From positions 248,001 to 312,000 of the forward strand of contig NZ_JAEUZA010000004.1 of NCBI RefSeq assembly GCF_016798245.1: 64,000 nt of DNA, read 5' to 3'. Positions 16,638 through 25,126 of the stretch are shown here, piece after piece (the first letter of the stretch is position 1; each line of letters begins with the position of its first letter). Made by a program: the position numbers and the translations under genes. The notes beneath the pieces are model-generated. The model saw only the letters and a program-made list of their open reading frames with translations. It searched no databases and had not been told where the DNA came from. Source of the stretch: Alkalicoccobacillus gibsonii. Lineage in GTDB: Bacteria > Bacillota > Bacilli > Bacillales > Bacillaceae_D.

Positions 16638-17678
16638 ATGTTTGGTGGGTTTTCAAGAGATATTGGAATTGACTTAGGAACAGCGAATACGCTTGTATAT
16701 ACAAAAGGAAAAGGGATCGTTTTGCGAGAGCCATCGGTTGTTGCATTGCGTACAGATACAAATTCAATCGAAGCGGTTGGAAATGATGCAAAGAATATGA
16801 TTGGACGCACACCAGGAAATATTGTTGCGATTCGTCCGATGAGGGATGGCGTCATTGCTGACTTTGATACAACAGCTACCATGCTTAAATATTTCATTCG
16901 TCAAGCACAGAAAAATCGTTCTGTGTTTACTCGTAAGCCATCGGTTATGGTATGTGTACCGAGTGGAATTACTGCAGTTGAAAAGCGTGCAGTGGAAGAT
17001 GCGACAAAACAAGCTGGTGCAAAGGAAGCTTATACATTAGAAGAGCCGTTTGCTGCTGCAATCGGTGCGGACCTGCCTGTATGGGAACCAACCGGAAGTA
17101 TGGTGGTTGATATTGGTGGTGGAACAACCGAGGTAGCGATTATTTCCCTTGGTGGAATTGTGACAAGTCAATCCATTCGTGTAGCTGGTGACGAAATGGA
17201 CGATGCCATCATTCAATACGTGAAAAAAACGTATAGTCTGATGATTGGAGAGCGGACAGCAGAGACCTTAAAGCTTGAGATTGGTTCTGCTAATTCTCCT
17301 GAAGAAGCGATTGATATGGACATTCGTGGTCGTGATCTTGTATCAGGCTTACCGAAAACCATTACAGTGACTGGTGAAGAGATTTCAAAAGCATTAGCAG
17401 ATACGGTTTCAACCATTGTTGAATCTGTGAAAAATACGTTAGAACAATCACCACCAGAGCTTGCGGCAGACATTATGGACCGCGGCATTGTGATGACCGG
17501 TGGTGGAGCATTGCTACGTAATTTGGATCGCGTATTAAGCGATGAAACGAATATGCCAGTGATCGTTGCAGAAGATCCACTTGATTGTGTAGCAATTGGA
17601 ACAGGGCGCGCTTTAGAGAATTTACATTTGTTTCGTTCAAAAGCGGGTATAACGTCTCGTTCTGATCGGAAATCGTAA
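16638..17678 (+). CDS. mreB: Rod-shape actin homologue MreB
   Basis: A 346-residue bacterial actin that organises the elongasome on the inner membrane face. The phosphate 1 motif [14 protein letters not shown], phosphate 2 ([14 protein letters not shown]) and adenosine motif ([15 protein letters not shown]) are intact, and the start [10 protein letters not shown] matches the family. The Shine-Dalgarno is GAAGGGAG. A TATAAT at 16590-16595 lies upstream but lacks a clear -35 box. It is followed by mreC after 13 bp. Confidence 0.98.
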   Translation: MFGGFSRDIGIDLGTANTLVYTKGKGIVLREPSVVALRTDTNSIEAVGNDAKNMIGRTPGNIVAIRPMRDGVIADFDTTATMLKYFIRQAQKNRSVFTRKPSVMVCVPSGITAVEKRAVEDATKQAGAKEAYTLEEPFAAAIGADLPVWEPTGSMVVDIGGGTTEVAIISLGGIVTSQSIRVAGDEMDDAIIQYVKKTYSLMIGERTAETLKLEIGSANSPEEAIDMDIRGRDLVSGLPKTITVTGEEISKALADTVSTIVESVKNTLEQSPPELAADIMDRGIVMTGGGALLRNLDRVLSDETNMPVIVAEDPLDCVAIGTGRALENLHLFRSKAGITSRSDRKS

Positions 17679-17691
17679 GTGGGTGATCTAA

Positions 17692-18570
17692 GTGCCATCT
17701 TTTTTTTCAAATAAGAAATTAATTATTTTACTTGTAAGTTTAATTATACTGGTTGCCTTAATTGGCTACTCAACAAGTGGAAGAGAAAATCCAACAGGTC
17801 CTGAGCAGCTTGTTCGGGACTCCGTTGGATGGGTTCAAAATCTCTTTTCCACACCAGCACACGCCATTGGTGGATTTATTGAAAATGTTCGTGATATTAA
17901 AGATATCTACGAAGAAAATCAATTACTTAAATCAAGGCTAGATGAGTACGCCCAAATTTCTGTTGAGCGTAATCAGCTAGCAAATGAAAACGAAACCTTG
18001 CAGGACATGCTTGATTTGCAGGATACGTTAAATGATTATGTGAAACGACCGGCAACGGTTATTCATCGGAATCCGGATCGTTGGACACAATATGTAGGAA
18101 TTAACTTAGGCTCAGACCATAATATTGCTGCTGACATGGCGGTCGTAGATTCAAACGGAGGACTGGTTGGAAAGGTGAAACAAACATCTAAATTCACCTC
18201 CTATGTCCAGCTTCTATCAGATAACGACCCATCTAACCAAGTATCAGCGCAAATTATGGATGGAGAAGACATCCCTGGATATGGCTTTATTGAAGGGTAT
18301 GATGAAGATCGTAACCTATTAATCTTACGTAAAATTGATGTGGAAGCAGATATCGAACCAGAACAAATTGTCACAACTTCCGGACTTGGGGATGTGTATC
18401 CTGCTGGATTGATTCTTGGAGAGATTGAAGAAGTAGAACTTGATGAGTATGGACTTTCTCAAACAGCTTATGTGAAGCCTGAAGCAGACTTCTCTGCGTT
18501 TAGTTACTTATATGTAGTAGAACGTGGAACGGAAGCTATGGATCCTTCTTTACTTGAAGAGGAGGAATAA
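17692..18570 (+). CDS. mreC: Rod-shape-determining protein MreC
   Basis: A 292-residue bitopic protein. It has one N-terminal transmembrane helix (about 8-26), a coiled coil (about 68-110, EENQLLKSRLDEYAQ) and the MreC beta-barrel domain (about 118-275) with VIHRNPDRWTQYVGINLGSDH and VTTSGLGDVYPAGLILGEI. It connects MreB to the extracellular elongation machinery. GTG start. It ends 2 bp before mreD. The very acidic C-terminus (LLEEEE) is in keeping with the acidic tails of other membrane proteins in this window. Confidence 0.96.
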   Translation: MPSFFSNKKLIILLVSLIILVALIGYSTSGRENPTGPEQLVRDSVGWVQNLFSTPAHAIGGFIENVRDIKDIYEENQLLKSRLDEYAQISVERNQLANENETLQDMLDLQDTLNDYVKRPATVIHRNPDRWTQYVGINLGSDHNIAADMAVVDSNGGLVGKVKQTSKFTSYVQLLSDNDPSNQVSAQIMDGEDIPGYGFIEGYDEDRNLLILRKIDVEADIEPEQIVTTSGLGDVYPAGLILGEIEEVELDEYGLSQTAYVKPEADFSAFSYLYVVERGTEAMDPSLLEEEE

Positions 18571-18572
18571 GT

Positions 18573-19097
18573 GTGAGCCGTTACTACCCTGCAGCCTTAT
18601 TACTGTTCTTACTTGTTATTGAAGGAACCATCGTACCGAACGCAGTCGCTAATTTCCTGCAGATGGATGCGGTCATGGTTCCCCGCTTTCTAATCGTAGT
18701 GATCGTATTTGTAGGTATTTTTATCGGACGTAAAGAAAGTCTGATTCTAGGTTTAATATTCGGGTGTATCTATGATATTGTGTACACAGAATTTTTAGGT
18801 ATCTATGCATTTGGGCTAGGTTTCATTGGCTATCTCTTTGCATTTTCAACAAAAAGGATTCAAGACAGCATCATTGTTCCGATCGTATTATCATGTGTGG
18901 CTATACTCTTTTTTGAATACTATCAATATAGTATTATTCAAATGCTTGGCGTATCAGAATGGTCAGCCGGTCAATTTGCAAAGGATCGCTTGCTGCCAAC
19001 GCTTCTTTTTAACCTAGCTTTTGCGATCGTAGCCATTATTCCAGTTCGTAAGCTTTGCATGCATGTGAATCACCAAGCAGACCTTCGTCAACGTTAA
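18573..19097 (+). CDS. mreD: Rod-shape-determining protein MreD
   Basis: A 174-residue integral membrane protein with five or six hydrophobic segments, matching MreD in size, topology and position (mreB-mreC-mreD). GTG start 2 bp after mreC, with GAGGAGGAATAA as ribosome-binding site inside the mreC end. MreD is poorly conserved, so operon position is the main evidence. Confidence 0.92.
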   Translation: MSRYYPAALLLFLLVIEGTIVPNAVANFLQMDAVMVPRFLIVVIVFVGIFIGRKESLILGLIFGCIYDIVYTEFLGIYAFGLGFIGYLFAFSTKRIQDSIIVPIVLSCVAILFFEYYQYSIIQMLGVSEWSAGQFAKDRLLPTLLFNLAFAIVAIIPVRKLCMHVNHQADLRQR

Positions 19098-19227
19098 TTC
19101 TTATGCCTGAAAAAGAGGACTATTCAGAGACGATGGCGAATGTAGTGAGGGGTTCTAAGCACAATTCGATTAAAACAGTCAAAATCTGAACATCGTTTGC
19201 AACGAGAGTGTCTGAGGTGAATAGAAG

Positions 19228-19917
19228 GTGACGCAAAAAAAACAATTCGTAACGATAAAAGGAACAAAGGATGGTCTTGTCTTTTTATTCGACGAGCATT
19301 GTTCCTATGATCGTTTACTTGAAGAATTGAAGGAAAAGCTCAACTCGAATTATTATCAACAAAAAGAAGGTCCAGGTGTCAGTGTACGAGTAGATGTCGG
19401 GCGTAGATATTTATCCGACGAGTCAGAAGCAGAACTAAGAAGTGTTATTACGGAAGACCGTGGCTTGACAATTGAAGCCATTGAATCAACCGTCATTTCC
19501 ATTGAAGAAGCAGAAAGACGGCAACAAGAGAGTCAGTTTTTAACGTTGACGCGTATTGTTCGTTCAGGGCAAGTATTAAAGGTGCGTGGAGATGTGCTTC
19601 TCGTTGGTGATATTAATCCAGGTGGAACATTGATGGCAACTGGCAGTATTCATGTTCTCGGAGCGTTAAAGGGCATTGCTCATGCAGGATATGAAGGGAA
19701 TCGTCAGGCGGTTATTACTGCATCGTTAATGGCACCTGTTCAATTACGGATTGCTTCTGAAATCTACAGCTTTGCTGATATTGACCATGAAGATACATTT
19801 ATGGAAACCGCGTTTTTAAAGGATGCTACCTCCGAGTTTGTACTTGAACGTGTACAGAGGTTAGCACACATTCGACCAGAGCTTACATCAAATACAAGTC
19901 AACTGATCGAGGAGTAA
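19228..19917 (+). CDS. minC: Septum site-determining protein MinC
   Basis: A 229-residue FtsZ polymerisation inhibitor. The N-terminal domain (about 1-105) is the FtsZ-binding part. The C-terminal domain shows the beta-helix signature RSGQVLKVRGDVLLVGDINPGG and TGSIHVLGALKGIAHAG, which binds MinD. GTG start at 19228 following GAGGTGAATAG. The 130 bp between mreD and minC hold no recognisable element. It works with the downstream MinD to block polar division. Confidence 0.95.
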   Translation: MTQKKQFVTIKGTKDGLVFLFDEHCSYDRLLEELKEKLNSNYYQQKEGPGVSVRVDVGRRYLSDESEAELRSVITEDRGLTIEAIESTVISIEEAERRQQESQFLTLTRIVRSGQVLKVRGDVLLVGDINPGGTLMATGSIHVLGALKGIAHAGYEGNRQAVITASLMAPVQLRIASEIYSFADIDHEDTFMETAFLKDATSEFVLERVQRLAHIRPELTSNTSQLIEE

Positions 19918-19945
19918 AGGGATCTATAGAGAAAGGGGAATACAT

Positions 19946-20740
19946 GTGGGAGAAGCGATTGTAATTACAAGCGGAAAAGGCGGAGTAGGAAAAACAACCA
20001 CATCCGCAAACGTTGGGACCGCATTGGCTTTGCAAAATAAAAAAGTCTGTCTGGTGGATACAGATATCGGCTTGCGTAATCTCGATGTTGTAATGGGCCT
20101 TGAGAATCGGATTATTTATGATTTAGTTGACGTGGTTGAAGGCCGTTGTCGCTTAAAGCAAGCGTTAATAAAGGATAAACGGTTTGAGTGCTTATTTTTA
20201 TTACCTGCTGCTCAAACAAAAGATAAAACATCTGTGGATCCAACGCAAATGCAAACGATTATTGAAGAGCTAAAGCAAGAATACGATTATGTCATTATTG
20301 ATTGTCCTGCAGGGATTGAACAAGGCTTCAAAAATGCAATCTCTGGTGCCGATCGTGCCATTGTTGTTACCACACCTGAACGATCTGCAGTACGTGACGC
20401 GGACCGTATTATTGGTTTGCTAGAAAAAGAGGACATTGAGGCGCCTAGACTCGTTGTTAACCGTATTCGTGGGCACATGATGCAAAATGGAGAAATGATG
20501 GATGTCGATGAAATTGCAGCGATTCTTGCAATTGAGCTAATTGGCATTGTTGTTGATGACGATGAAGTCATTAAGTACTCGAACAAAGGCGAACCGATTG
20601 CATTACATAATGGAAGTAAGGCATCTATTGCTTATCGCAACATTGCTAGACGGATTTTAGGGGAGAATGTTCCACTTCAATCGTTTGATGAGCAAAAAGG
20701 GATGCTAGCGAAAATCAAGAACTTCTTTAGAGTTCGATAA
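19946..20740 (+). CDS. minD: Septum site-determining ATPase MinD
   Basis: A 264-residue ParA/MinD-type ATPase with the deviant Walker A (TSGKGGVGKTTTSAN), Walker B region YDYVIIDCPAGIEQG, and a C-terminal amphipathic membrane-targeting helix (GMLAKIKNFFRVR). It recruits MinC to the membrane. GTG start with GAAAGGGGAA upstream. A strong terminator ends the mre-min cluster, whereas in B. subtilis the cluster lies close to spoIVFAB. Confidence 0.97.
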   Translation: MGEAIVITSGKGGVGKTTTSANVGTALALQNKKVCLVDTDIGLRNLDVVMGLENRIIYDLVDVVEGRCRLKQALIKDKRFECLFLLPAAQTKDKTSVDPTQMQTIIEELKQEYDYVIIDCPAGIEQGFKNAISGADRAIVVTTPERSAVRDADRIIGLLEKEDIEAPRLVVNRIRGHMMQNGEMMDVDEIAAILAIELIGIVVDDDEVIKYSNKGEPIALHNGSKASIAYRNIARRILGENVPLQSFDEQKGMLAKIKNFFRVR

Positions 20741-20749
20741 AATGATAGG

Positions 20750-20788
20750 AGGCAAACCCTGCAGTTAATGCAGAGTTTGCCTTTTTTA
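20750..20788 (+). terminator. Terminator after minD
   Basis: AGGCAAAC / GTTTGCCT stem enclosing CTGCA / TGCAG, followed by TTTTTT. It begins 10 bp after the minD stop. Confidence 0.9.
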
Positions 20789-20841
20789 TTGATTGTAAAA
20801 GTATCAGTTAATTAGGAATATTTATTATGAATGATTCTTAC

Positions 20842-20866
20842 GTTTAGCTCTATGTCCACCGGGTAC
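20842..20866 (+). promoter_or_regulatory. Candidate SigB (general stress) promoter
   Basis: GTTTAG (20842-20847), a 13-bp spacer and GGGTAC (20861-20866) match the B. subtilis SigB consensus GTTTAA-N12-14-GGGTAT with one mismatch per box. It lies about 35 bp before the PfpI-family gene. A related B. subtilis protein, YfkM, belongs to the SigB regulon, which supports the reading. Confidence 0.65.
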
Positions 20867-20901
20867 ACTTCTAGTAACAACAGATATAGGAGTGATAGAG
20901 A

Positions 20902-21420
20902 ATGGGTAAAAACATAGCAGTTCTAATTACAGATTATTTTGAGGATGTTGAGTATACAGATCCGGTTAAAGCATATAAAGAAGCTGGTCATTCCATCACA
21001 ACGATTGAGAACGAGAGTGGTAAGACCGTTACTGGGAAACAAGGAGATGAAAAGGTAACGATCGATAAGGCAATCACTGAAGTAAGTCCTCAAGATTTTG
21101 ATGCTCTTCTTCTACCAGGAGGCTTCTCACCTGATATCTTACGTGCCGATGAACGGTTTGTTGCTTTTACAAAAGAGTTTGCAGACGCAGGTAAGCCGAT
21201 CTTCGCCATTTGTCATGGTCCACAATTATTAGTGAATGCAGATGTTCTTAAAGGACGCACGGTGACTGGGTTCACTTCTATTTTAAAAGACCTTGAAAAT
21301 GCCGGGGCCACTGTTAAAGACGAAGAAGTGGTTGTATGTGGTGGCAATCTCGTAACAAGCCGCACACCTGATGATATTCCAGCGTTCAATCGTGAATCTT
21401 TAAAAATCTTAGATGCTTAA
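20902..21420 (+). CDS. PfpI/DJ-1-type general stress protein (YfkM-like)
   Basis: A 172-residue protein of the DJ-1/PfpI superfamily. It has the nucleophile elbow with Cys (IFAICHGPQLL), the acidic residue near the N-terminus (YFEDVEYTDPVKAYKEAG) and a glycine-rich LLPGGFSPD loop. The His after the Cys is present, as in PfpI proteases and deglycase-type members. The predicted role is protein quality control or carbonyl-damage repair during stress. It is monocistronic, with a SigB-like promoter and a bidirectional terminator. Confidence 0.9.
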   Translation: MGKNIAVLITDYFEDVEYTDPVKAYKEAGHSITTIENESGKTVTGKQGDEKVTIDKAITEVSPQDFDALLLPGGFSPDILRADERFVAFTKEFADAGKPIFAICHGPQLLVNADVLKGRTVTGFTSILKDLENAGATVKDEEVVVCGGNLVTSRTPDDIPAFNRESLKILDA

Positions 21421-21430
21421 ATGGCAAATG

Positions 21431-21463
21431 AAAAGCCAGCAGTTAGGACTGCTGGCTTTTTGT
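21431..21463. terminator. Bidirectional terminator between convergent genes
   Basis: AAAGCCAGCAGT / ACTGCTGGCTTT with a TAGG loop, T-run on the + strand and A-run on the 5' side, placed between the PfpI gene (+) and the MoaC-like gene (-). Confidence 0.88.
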
Positions 21464-21469
21464 ATGTAT

Positions 21470-21919
21470 TTATTTAGAGTCATCGCTTTTACGAGATAAA
21501 TAAGTAGGACCAATTACCATGCCCTTATCATACTCCTTGCACACATCAAAGATGGTAAGAGCCGCAGTAGAAACGGCAATCATAGCAAGGGTATCAAGAG
21601 AGGTTGATGTTTTCGCTTGAACGAAGGATTGTATCGATAATGTATGATTATCCCACGTAAACTCAATTCGAAGAGTATCTGCCGTTTGTGAGTGACAATA
21701 CGGAATAAATTGTCCTGCATTTTTGGCAGCTAGTGTACCAGCAACCCTGGCAGAATGACAAAGCTCTTCCTCTTGAATTTTTCCTTCCTGGATAAGCGAG
21801 TAGATGTGTTTACTACATTCGATGGTAGTATTTGCTATAGCTGTTCGTTCGCTGGCTGATGAGAAGGAACGGGCTAATGAAAAGAAATTTGGTTTGGACG
21901 ATCGCTTTTGCCTGTTCAT
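21470..21919 (-). CDS. MoaC-like protein with altered catalytic residues
   Basis: 149 residues, near the length of MoaC (about 160), which makes cyclic pyranopterin monophosphate in molybdenum-cofactor synthesis. The alignable blocks are SARVAGTLAAKNAGQFIPYCHS (MoaC: ARIAGIMAAK..IPLCHP) and AVSTAALTIFDVCKEYDKGMVIG (MoaC: AVSVAALTIYDMCKA-DKGM). The active-site Lys after AGxxAA, His, Asp and final Lys are kept. The conserved ExE pair of MoaC (G-V-E-M-E-A-L) reads S-L-D-T-L-A-M here, so one Glu becomes Asp and the other Leu. No other moa/moe gene is nearby. Activity is doubtful; it may be a repurposed paralogue. Start ATG 21919 with GGAGGAGA upstream. Confidence 0.75.
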   Translation of the reverse strand: MNRQKRSSKPNFFSLARSFSSASERTAIANTTIECSKHIYSLIQEGKIQEEELCHSARVAGTLAAKNAGQFIPYCHSQTADTLRIEFTWDNHTLSIQSFVQAKTSTSLDTLAMIAVSTAALTIFDVCKEYDKGMVIGPTYLSRKSDDSK

Positions 21920-21968
21920 TCATTCTCCTCCATTTCAGCTTGTATCCGAACAAACTATACACTGTGTA

Positions 21969-21998
21969 ATCATAATAGAAAACTAGACAAACTGTCAA
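21969..21998 (-). promoter_or_regulatory. SigA promoter of the MoaC-like gene with overlapping dyad
   Basis: On the minus strand TTGACA, an 18-bp spacer and TATGAT. GACA-gtt-TGTC overlaps the -35 box and forms a perfect short inverted repeat, a possible operator. About 50 bp before the start codon. Confidence 0.65.
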
Positions 21999-22107
21999 TT
22001 AAAGGAGGTCACTTCATCGAAATTCAATCGAACTTTGTAGGTAGATGTATGATCTTGACGGTTTCTTAAACAAGAACCTATGAAACCGATTTAAATAGGA
22101 AAGAGAC

Positions 22108-22365
22108 GGAGCTTGAGACATAACTAATAATTCATGAAAAAATGGCGAATGATTCAACTTCGAATCATTCGCCATTCCTGATTTTATTTGAACGAGAGGG
22201 AGAACCCGAGACTCCTGCGGAACAAAACGTGGTGAAGACACTGTAGCGGCGCTTTTCCCGCGGAGGGGGCTGAGGCCGTTCTTGTGGGTGCGAGGGATTC
22301 TCCTGCAGCGGCTATTGTGCAACGTTTGTGTTTTGCAATCCACATTCATATTATGTCCCAGGCTC
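22108..22365. repeat. Dispersed element of about 260 bp, copy B
   Basis: Bounded by inverted repeats GGAGCTTGAGACATAA (22108-22123) and TTATGTCCCAGGCTC. It contains a hairpin at 22140-22176 (AATGGCGAATGATTC / GAATCATTCGCCATT) and a GC-rich core with CCCGAGACTCCTGCGGAA, GAGGGGGCTGAGGCC and GAGGGATTCTCCTGCAGCGGC. It ends 12 bp past the 3' end of the aldo-keto reductase gene (minus strand). The 110 bp between this element and the MoaC-like promoter contain an isolated AAAGGAGGTC with no convincing frame. Confidence 0.85.
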
Positions 22366-22376
22366 GTTCGTATTTT

Positions 22377-23303
22377 TTAACGATGCTGCTCATACAAATC
22401 GGTTTTTGTAACGGACTTAAGCCATGTAATTTCTTCTACCGTCAGCCCAGCCGTTTGCACCGCTTGGATTTGATCGCGTACTTGTTCTGAACTACTTGCT
22501 CCTGCAATCACAGAAGCAACCGGTGTGTGTGCTAAGTTATAATGGAAGGCCACATCTATTAGTGAGCGATCGCTTCCAAAGCGCTCCTTAAGCTCATTCT
22601 GTAGTGTTTCAAGCTCACTGGTTGTGTAGCTTAAGTATCCCTTATCTGATAAAGACTTGTTTTCATGTAATGGTCGATTACTTAAGATCCCCTTGGCAAT
22701 GGAACCTCTTGTCACTACACTTACTTGATGCTTAGAGAGCAGATCAAACCACTCTTCAGGTCGACGATCAAGTAAGCTATACTGCATCATGACACTCACT
22801 ATAGAAGATTTTTTAAGATATTCACGAATGACATTTGGACGAATGGATGAAATTCCGTATTCACGAATAACTCCCTCTTGTTTTAATTCTTCAAACGCTT
22901 CAATCGTTTCGTCGATGGGATCATCGATTGTGCCACCATGGAGCTGATACAGATCAATGTAGTCCGTTTGTAGCCGGCTTAAACTATCCTTTACGGCTTG
23001 TTGAATATGTTTTTTGGAAGGATCCCACTCCCAACCTTCTTTTCCTTTTTCAAAACGATTTCCACCCTTTGTGGCTAGGATTAAGTCTTTTCGACGAGAC
23101 TTAATGGCTTTTCCAATGATCTCTTCATTCTCTCCTTGATCATATAGATCAGCGGTATCAATATAATTTACACCCTGGTCAATTGCCTCATCGACAATAG
23201 ACGTGGCTTTCGCTACATCTGTTCCTAATGACATTCCTCCAAGACCTAGTTCACTTATCGTCAAGTCAGAAGAACCAAGCTGTCTTTTATTCATTGAACT
23301 CAC
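22377..23303 (-). CDS. Aldo/keto reductase
   Basis: A 308-residue NADPH-dependent oxidoreductase of the AKR superfamily (TIM barrel). The catalytic tetrad is visible: Asp and Tyr in DTADLYDQGENEE, Lys in ILATKGG, His in YQLHGG. The N-terminal RQLGSSDLTISELGLGGMSLG and the C-terminal ASVIAGASSSEQVRDQI (cofactor phosphate binding) fit YqkF/YhdN-type members. The substrate is unknown. Shine-Dalgarno AAAGGAGTGAG before ATG 23303. Its 3' end abuts repeat copy B, which may act as its terminator. Confidence 0.93.
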   Translation of the reverse strand: MSSMNKRQLGSSDLTISELGLGGMSLGTDVAKATSIVDEAIDQGVNYIDTADLYDQGENEEIIGKAIKSRRKDLILATKGGNRFEKGKEGWEWDPSKKHIQQAVKDSLSRLQTDYIDLYQLHGGTIDDPIDETIEAFEELKQEGVIREYGISSIRPNVIREYLKKSSIVSVMMQYSLLDRRPEEWFDLLSKHQVSVVTRGSIAKGILSNRPLHENKSLSDKGYLSYTTSELETLQNELKERFGSDRSLIDVAFHYNLAHTPVASVIAGASSSEQVRDQIQAVQTAGLTVEEITWLKSVTKTDLYEQHR

Positions 23304-23442
23304 TCCTTTTTTAGTATCATCCTCATTCTTTTCCCGATCTTTCTTTTAATCAACCGTCTTCATCTAGAGCGAATGGACATACTCCTGTATCTACAGTCAT
23401 AAAGTAGAGAACAAGCATATTTGCTAGGATAAGGAGCGTGGC

Positions 23443-24219
23443 ATGGTGTCAAAAGAGCTACAGCACATTCGCAAACGTATGGAGGCAAAACGCAAAGCAA
23501 ATCGGAACAATCAAAAGGGACCAACCTCTTTTACAAGAATACGACCAAGCGAATCAAAAGTAAAAGAAAGCTTCCCTGTTAAAGCAGAGAATGAACCACC
23601 ACCACAAAACTCGTTCACGTCAGGTACCTTTGTTTTACGCACCTTTTTTTGTACCTTGGTCTTTGTTGGATTACTCATTATTTATCAGAACGAACAAGCC
23701 AGCTTAAACCCAATTAAAAAGGCAGTTAGTCACACATTCGAGCAGGAGTTTCAGTTTGCGGCCATTAGCAATTGGTACGAATCAAATTTTGGACGACCTA
23801 TTGCACTTTTACCTTCCACTGAACAAGAGCCAACTCAAGTGAAAGAACCACCAGTAAAGGTCACGCCCTATGCAGTACCTGCATCTGGAACTGTTCGTGA
23901 AAACTTTGATCAAAACGGTCGTGGGGTAATGATTGAAACGGGAGAGGGGATTGAGGTGCATGCAGCAACAGGAGGCTATGTTACGGATGTCACTGATAAA
24001 GAGGACACAGGTAAAACAGTCATACTTCAACATTATGATGGAACCGAATCAACCTATGGAATGTTAAATGAAATTACAGTGAATATTTATGATCACATTC
24101 AAGCGGGTAGTCAGTTAGGTACAGTGTCAAACAGTGAAGGAGATAAAGGGATTTATTATTTCGCTCTTAAGAAGGGCGAAGAATATATTAATCCAAACGA
24201 AGTGATTTCGTTTGATTAA
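23443..24219 (+). CDS. spoIVFA: Stage IV sporulation protein SpoIVFA (M23-like)
   Basis: A 258-residue bitopic protein. It has a basic cytoplasmic N-terminus (1-60), a transmembrane helix (about 67-84) and a C-terminal LytM/M23-like fold (about 150-255, with VRENFDQNGRGVMIETGEG, GGYVTDVTD and LQHYDGTESTYG). The catalytic His/Asp metal ligands of active M23 peptidases are not present, as in the known SpoIVFA, which holds and inhibits SpoIVFB in the mother-cell engulfing membrane. ATG 23443 follows AAGGAG. It overlaps spoIVFB by 8 bp. Confidence 0.9.
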   Translation: MVSKELQHIRKRMEAKRKANRNNQKGPTSFTRIRPSESKVKESFPVKAENEPPPQNSFTSGTFVLRTFFCTLVFVGLLIIYQNEQASLNPIKKAVSHTFEQEFQFAAISNWYESNFGRPIALLPSTEQEPTQVKEPPVKVTPYAVPASGTVRENFDQNGRGVMIETGEGIEVHAATGGYVTDVTDKEDTGKTVILQHYDGTESTYGMLNEITVNIYDHIQAGSQLGTVSNSEGDKGIYYFALKKGEEYINPNEVISFD

Positions 24220-25093
24220 CGTTTGGAGCCTTCTATCGATTGTTCGAATTAACCCTTTTTTTTGGATTGTACTCGCAATCGGGCTTCTTACGGGGTATTT
24301 TAGAGAAGCGATCTTACTATTTTTTATCGTCTTTATTCACGAGCTAGGACACGCAGCAGCGGCGGTCCATTTTAAGTGGAAGCTACGCAAGATTGAGCTC
24401 CTTCCATTTGGAGGAGTTGCGGAGGTAGAAGAGAGTGGCAACAAACCGATTAAAGAGGAATTGATTGTAATTCTGGCAGGGCCCATTCAGCATCTCTGGA
24501 TGATTGCCCTCTCCTTTTTACTCGTTCAAACAGGAGGTTGGTCTGCTTACTGGCACGAATTGTTTGTATGGCACAATCTGGTGATACTCTGTTTTAATCT
24601 TCTCCCTATCCTTCCTTTGGATGGCGGGAAGCTGGTCCAGCTATGGTTTATGGAACGATGGTCTTACAAAAAAGCACATCTTGCATCAATCATTAGCTCG
24701 GTGTCCGTTTTATTCATTGTGGCGATATGCACATTCATTCTTCCATTTCATTTAAACATGGTTCTTGTTTTACTATTTTTGATTATTAACAACTATCTTG
24801 AATGGAAACAACGGCATTACCGCTTTATGCGTTTTTTAACAGAGAGAAATCATCTGCCGAATGTTGAGGCCAAACCACTGGGTGTAGCCGTTTCACCAAA
24901 TCTTTCAGTTCGTGAAGCCGTGCGATTATTAAGACGAGGCTATCGACATGAATTCATTTTTGAAAATCAGAAGCAGCAAGTGTCAGAGTCTCTCGTTTTG
25001 CAAGCACTATTTGATCGAAAGCTGACGGAGCCACTACACTCGTTAACGACAGTCCCTCCACGTATAAATTCCATTGAAGTTAAGGTACAATAG
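24212..25093 (+). CDS. spoIVFB: Intramembrane metalloprotease SpoIVFB (pro-SigK processing)
   Basis: A 293-residue M50 site-2 protease with a C-terminal CBS-like part. HELGH gives zinc ligands His43 and His47 and catalytic Glu44; the third ligand is Asp137 in LPILPLDGGK. These numbers coincide with those reported for B. subtilis SpoIVFB. Several transmembrane segments surround the motifs. It cleaves pro-SigK during sporulation. The start is TTG 24212, overlapping spoIVFA by 8 bp, which couples inhibitor and protease. Confidence 0.95.
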   Translation: MINVWSLLSIVRINPFFWIVLAIGLLTGYFREAILLFFIVFIHELGHAAAAVHFKWKLRKIELLPFGGVAEVEESGNKPIKEELIVILAGPIQHLWMIALSFLLVQTGGWSAYWHELFVWHNLVILCFNLLPILPLDGGKLVQLWFMERWSYKKAHLASIISSVSVLFIVAICTFILPFHLNMVLVLLFLIINNYLEWKQRHYRFMRFLTERNHLPNVEAKPLGVAVSPNLSVREAVRLLRRGYRHEFIFENQKQQVSESLVLQALFDRKLTEPLHSLTTVPPRINSIEVKVQ

Positions 25094-25126
25094 GTTTAGA
25101 TAGGGAATAGAGGGAGTGTCTTCTTA

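Noticed and set aside
22001-22070. Perfect AAAGGAGGTC Shine-Dalgarno with a short following frame
   Set aside because: No ATG/GTG/TTG at the right distance and the frame ends within about 20 codons; at most a gene remnant.
22014-22349. 111-codon minus-strand frame
   Set aside because: It lies across repeat copy B and has no ribosome-binding site or family resemblance; the open frame results from the GC-rich core.
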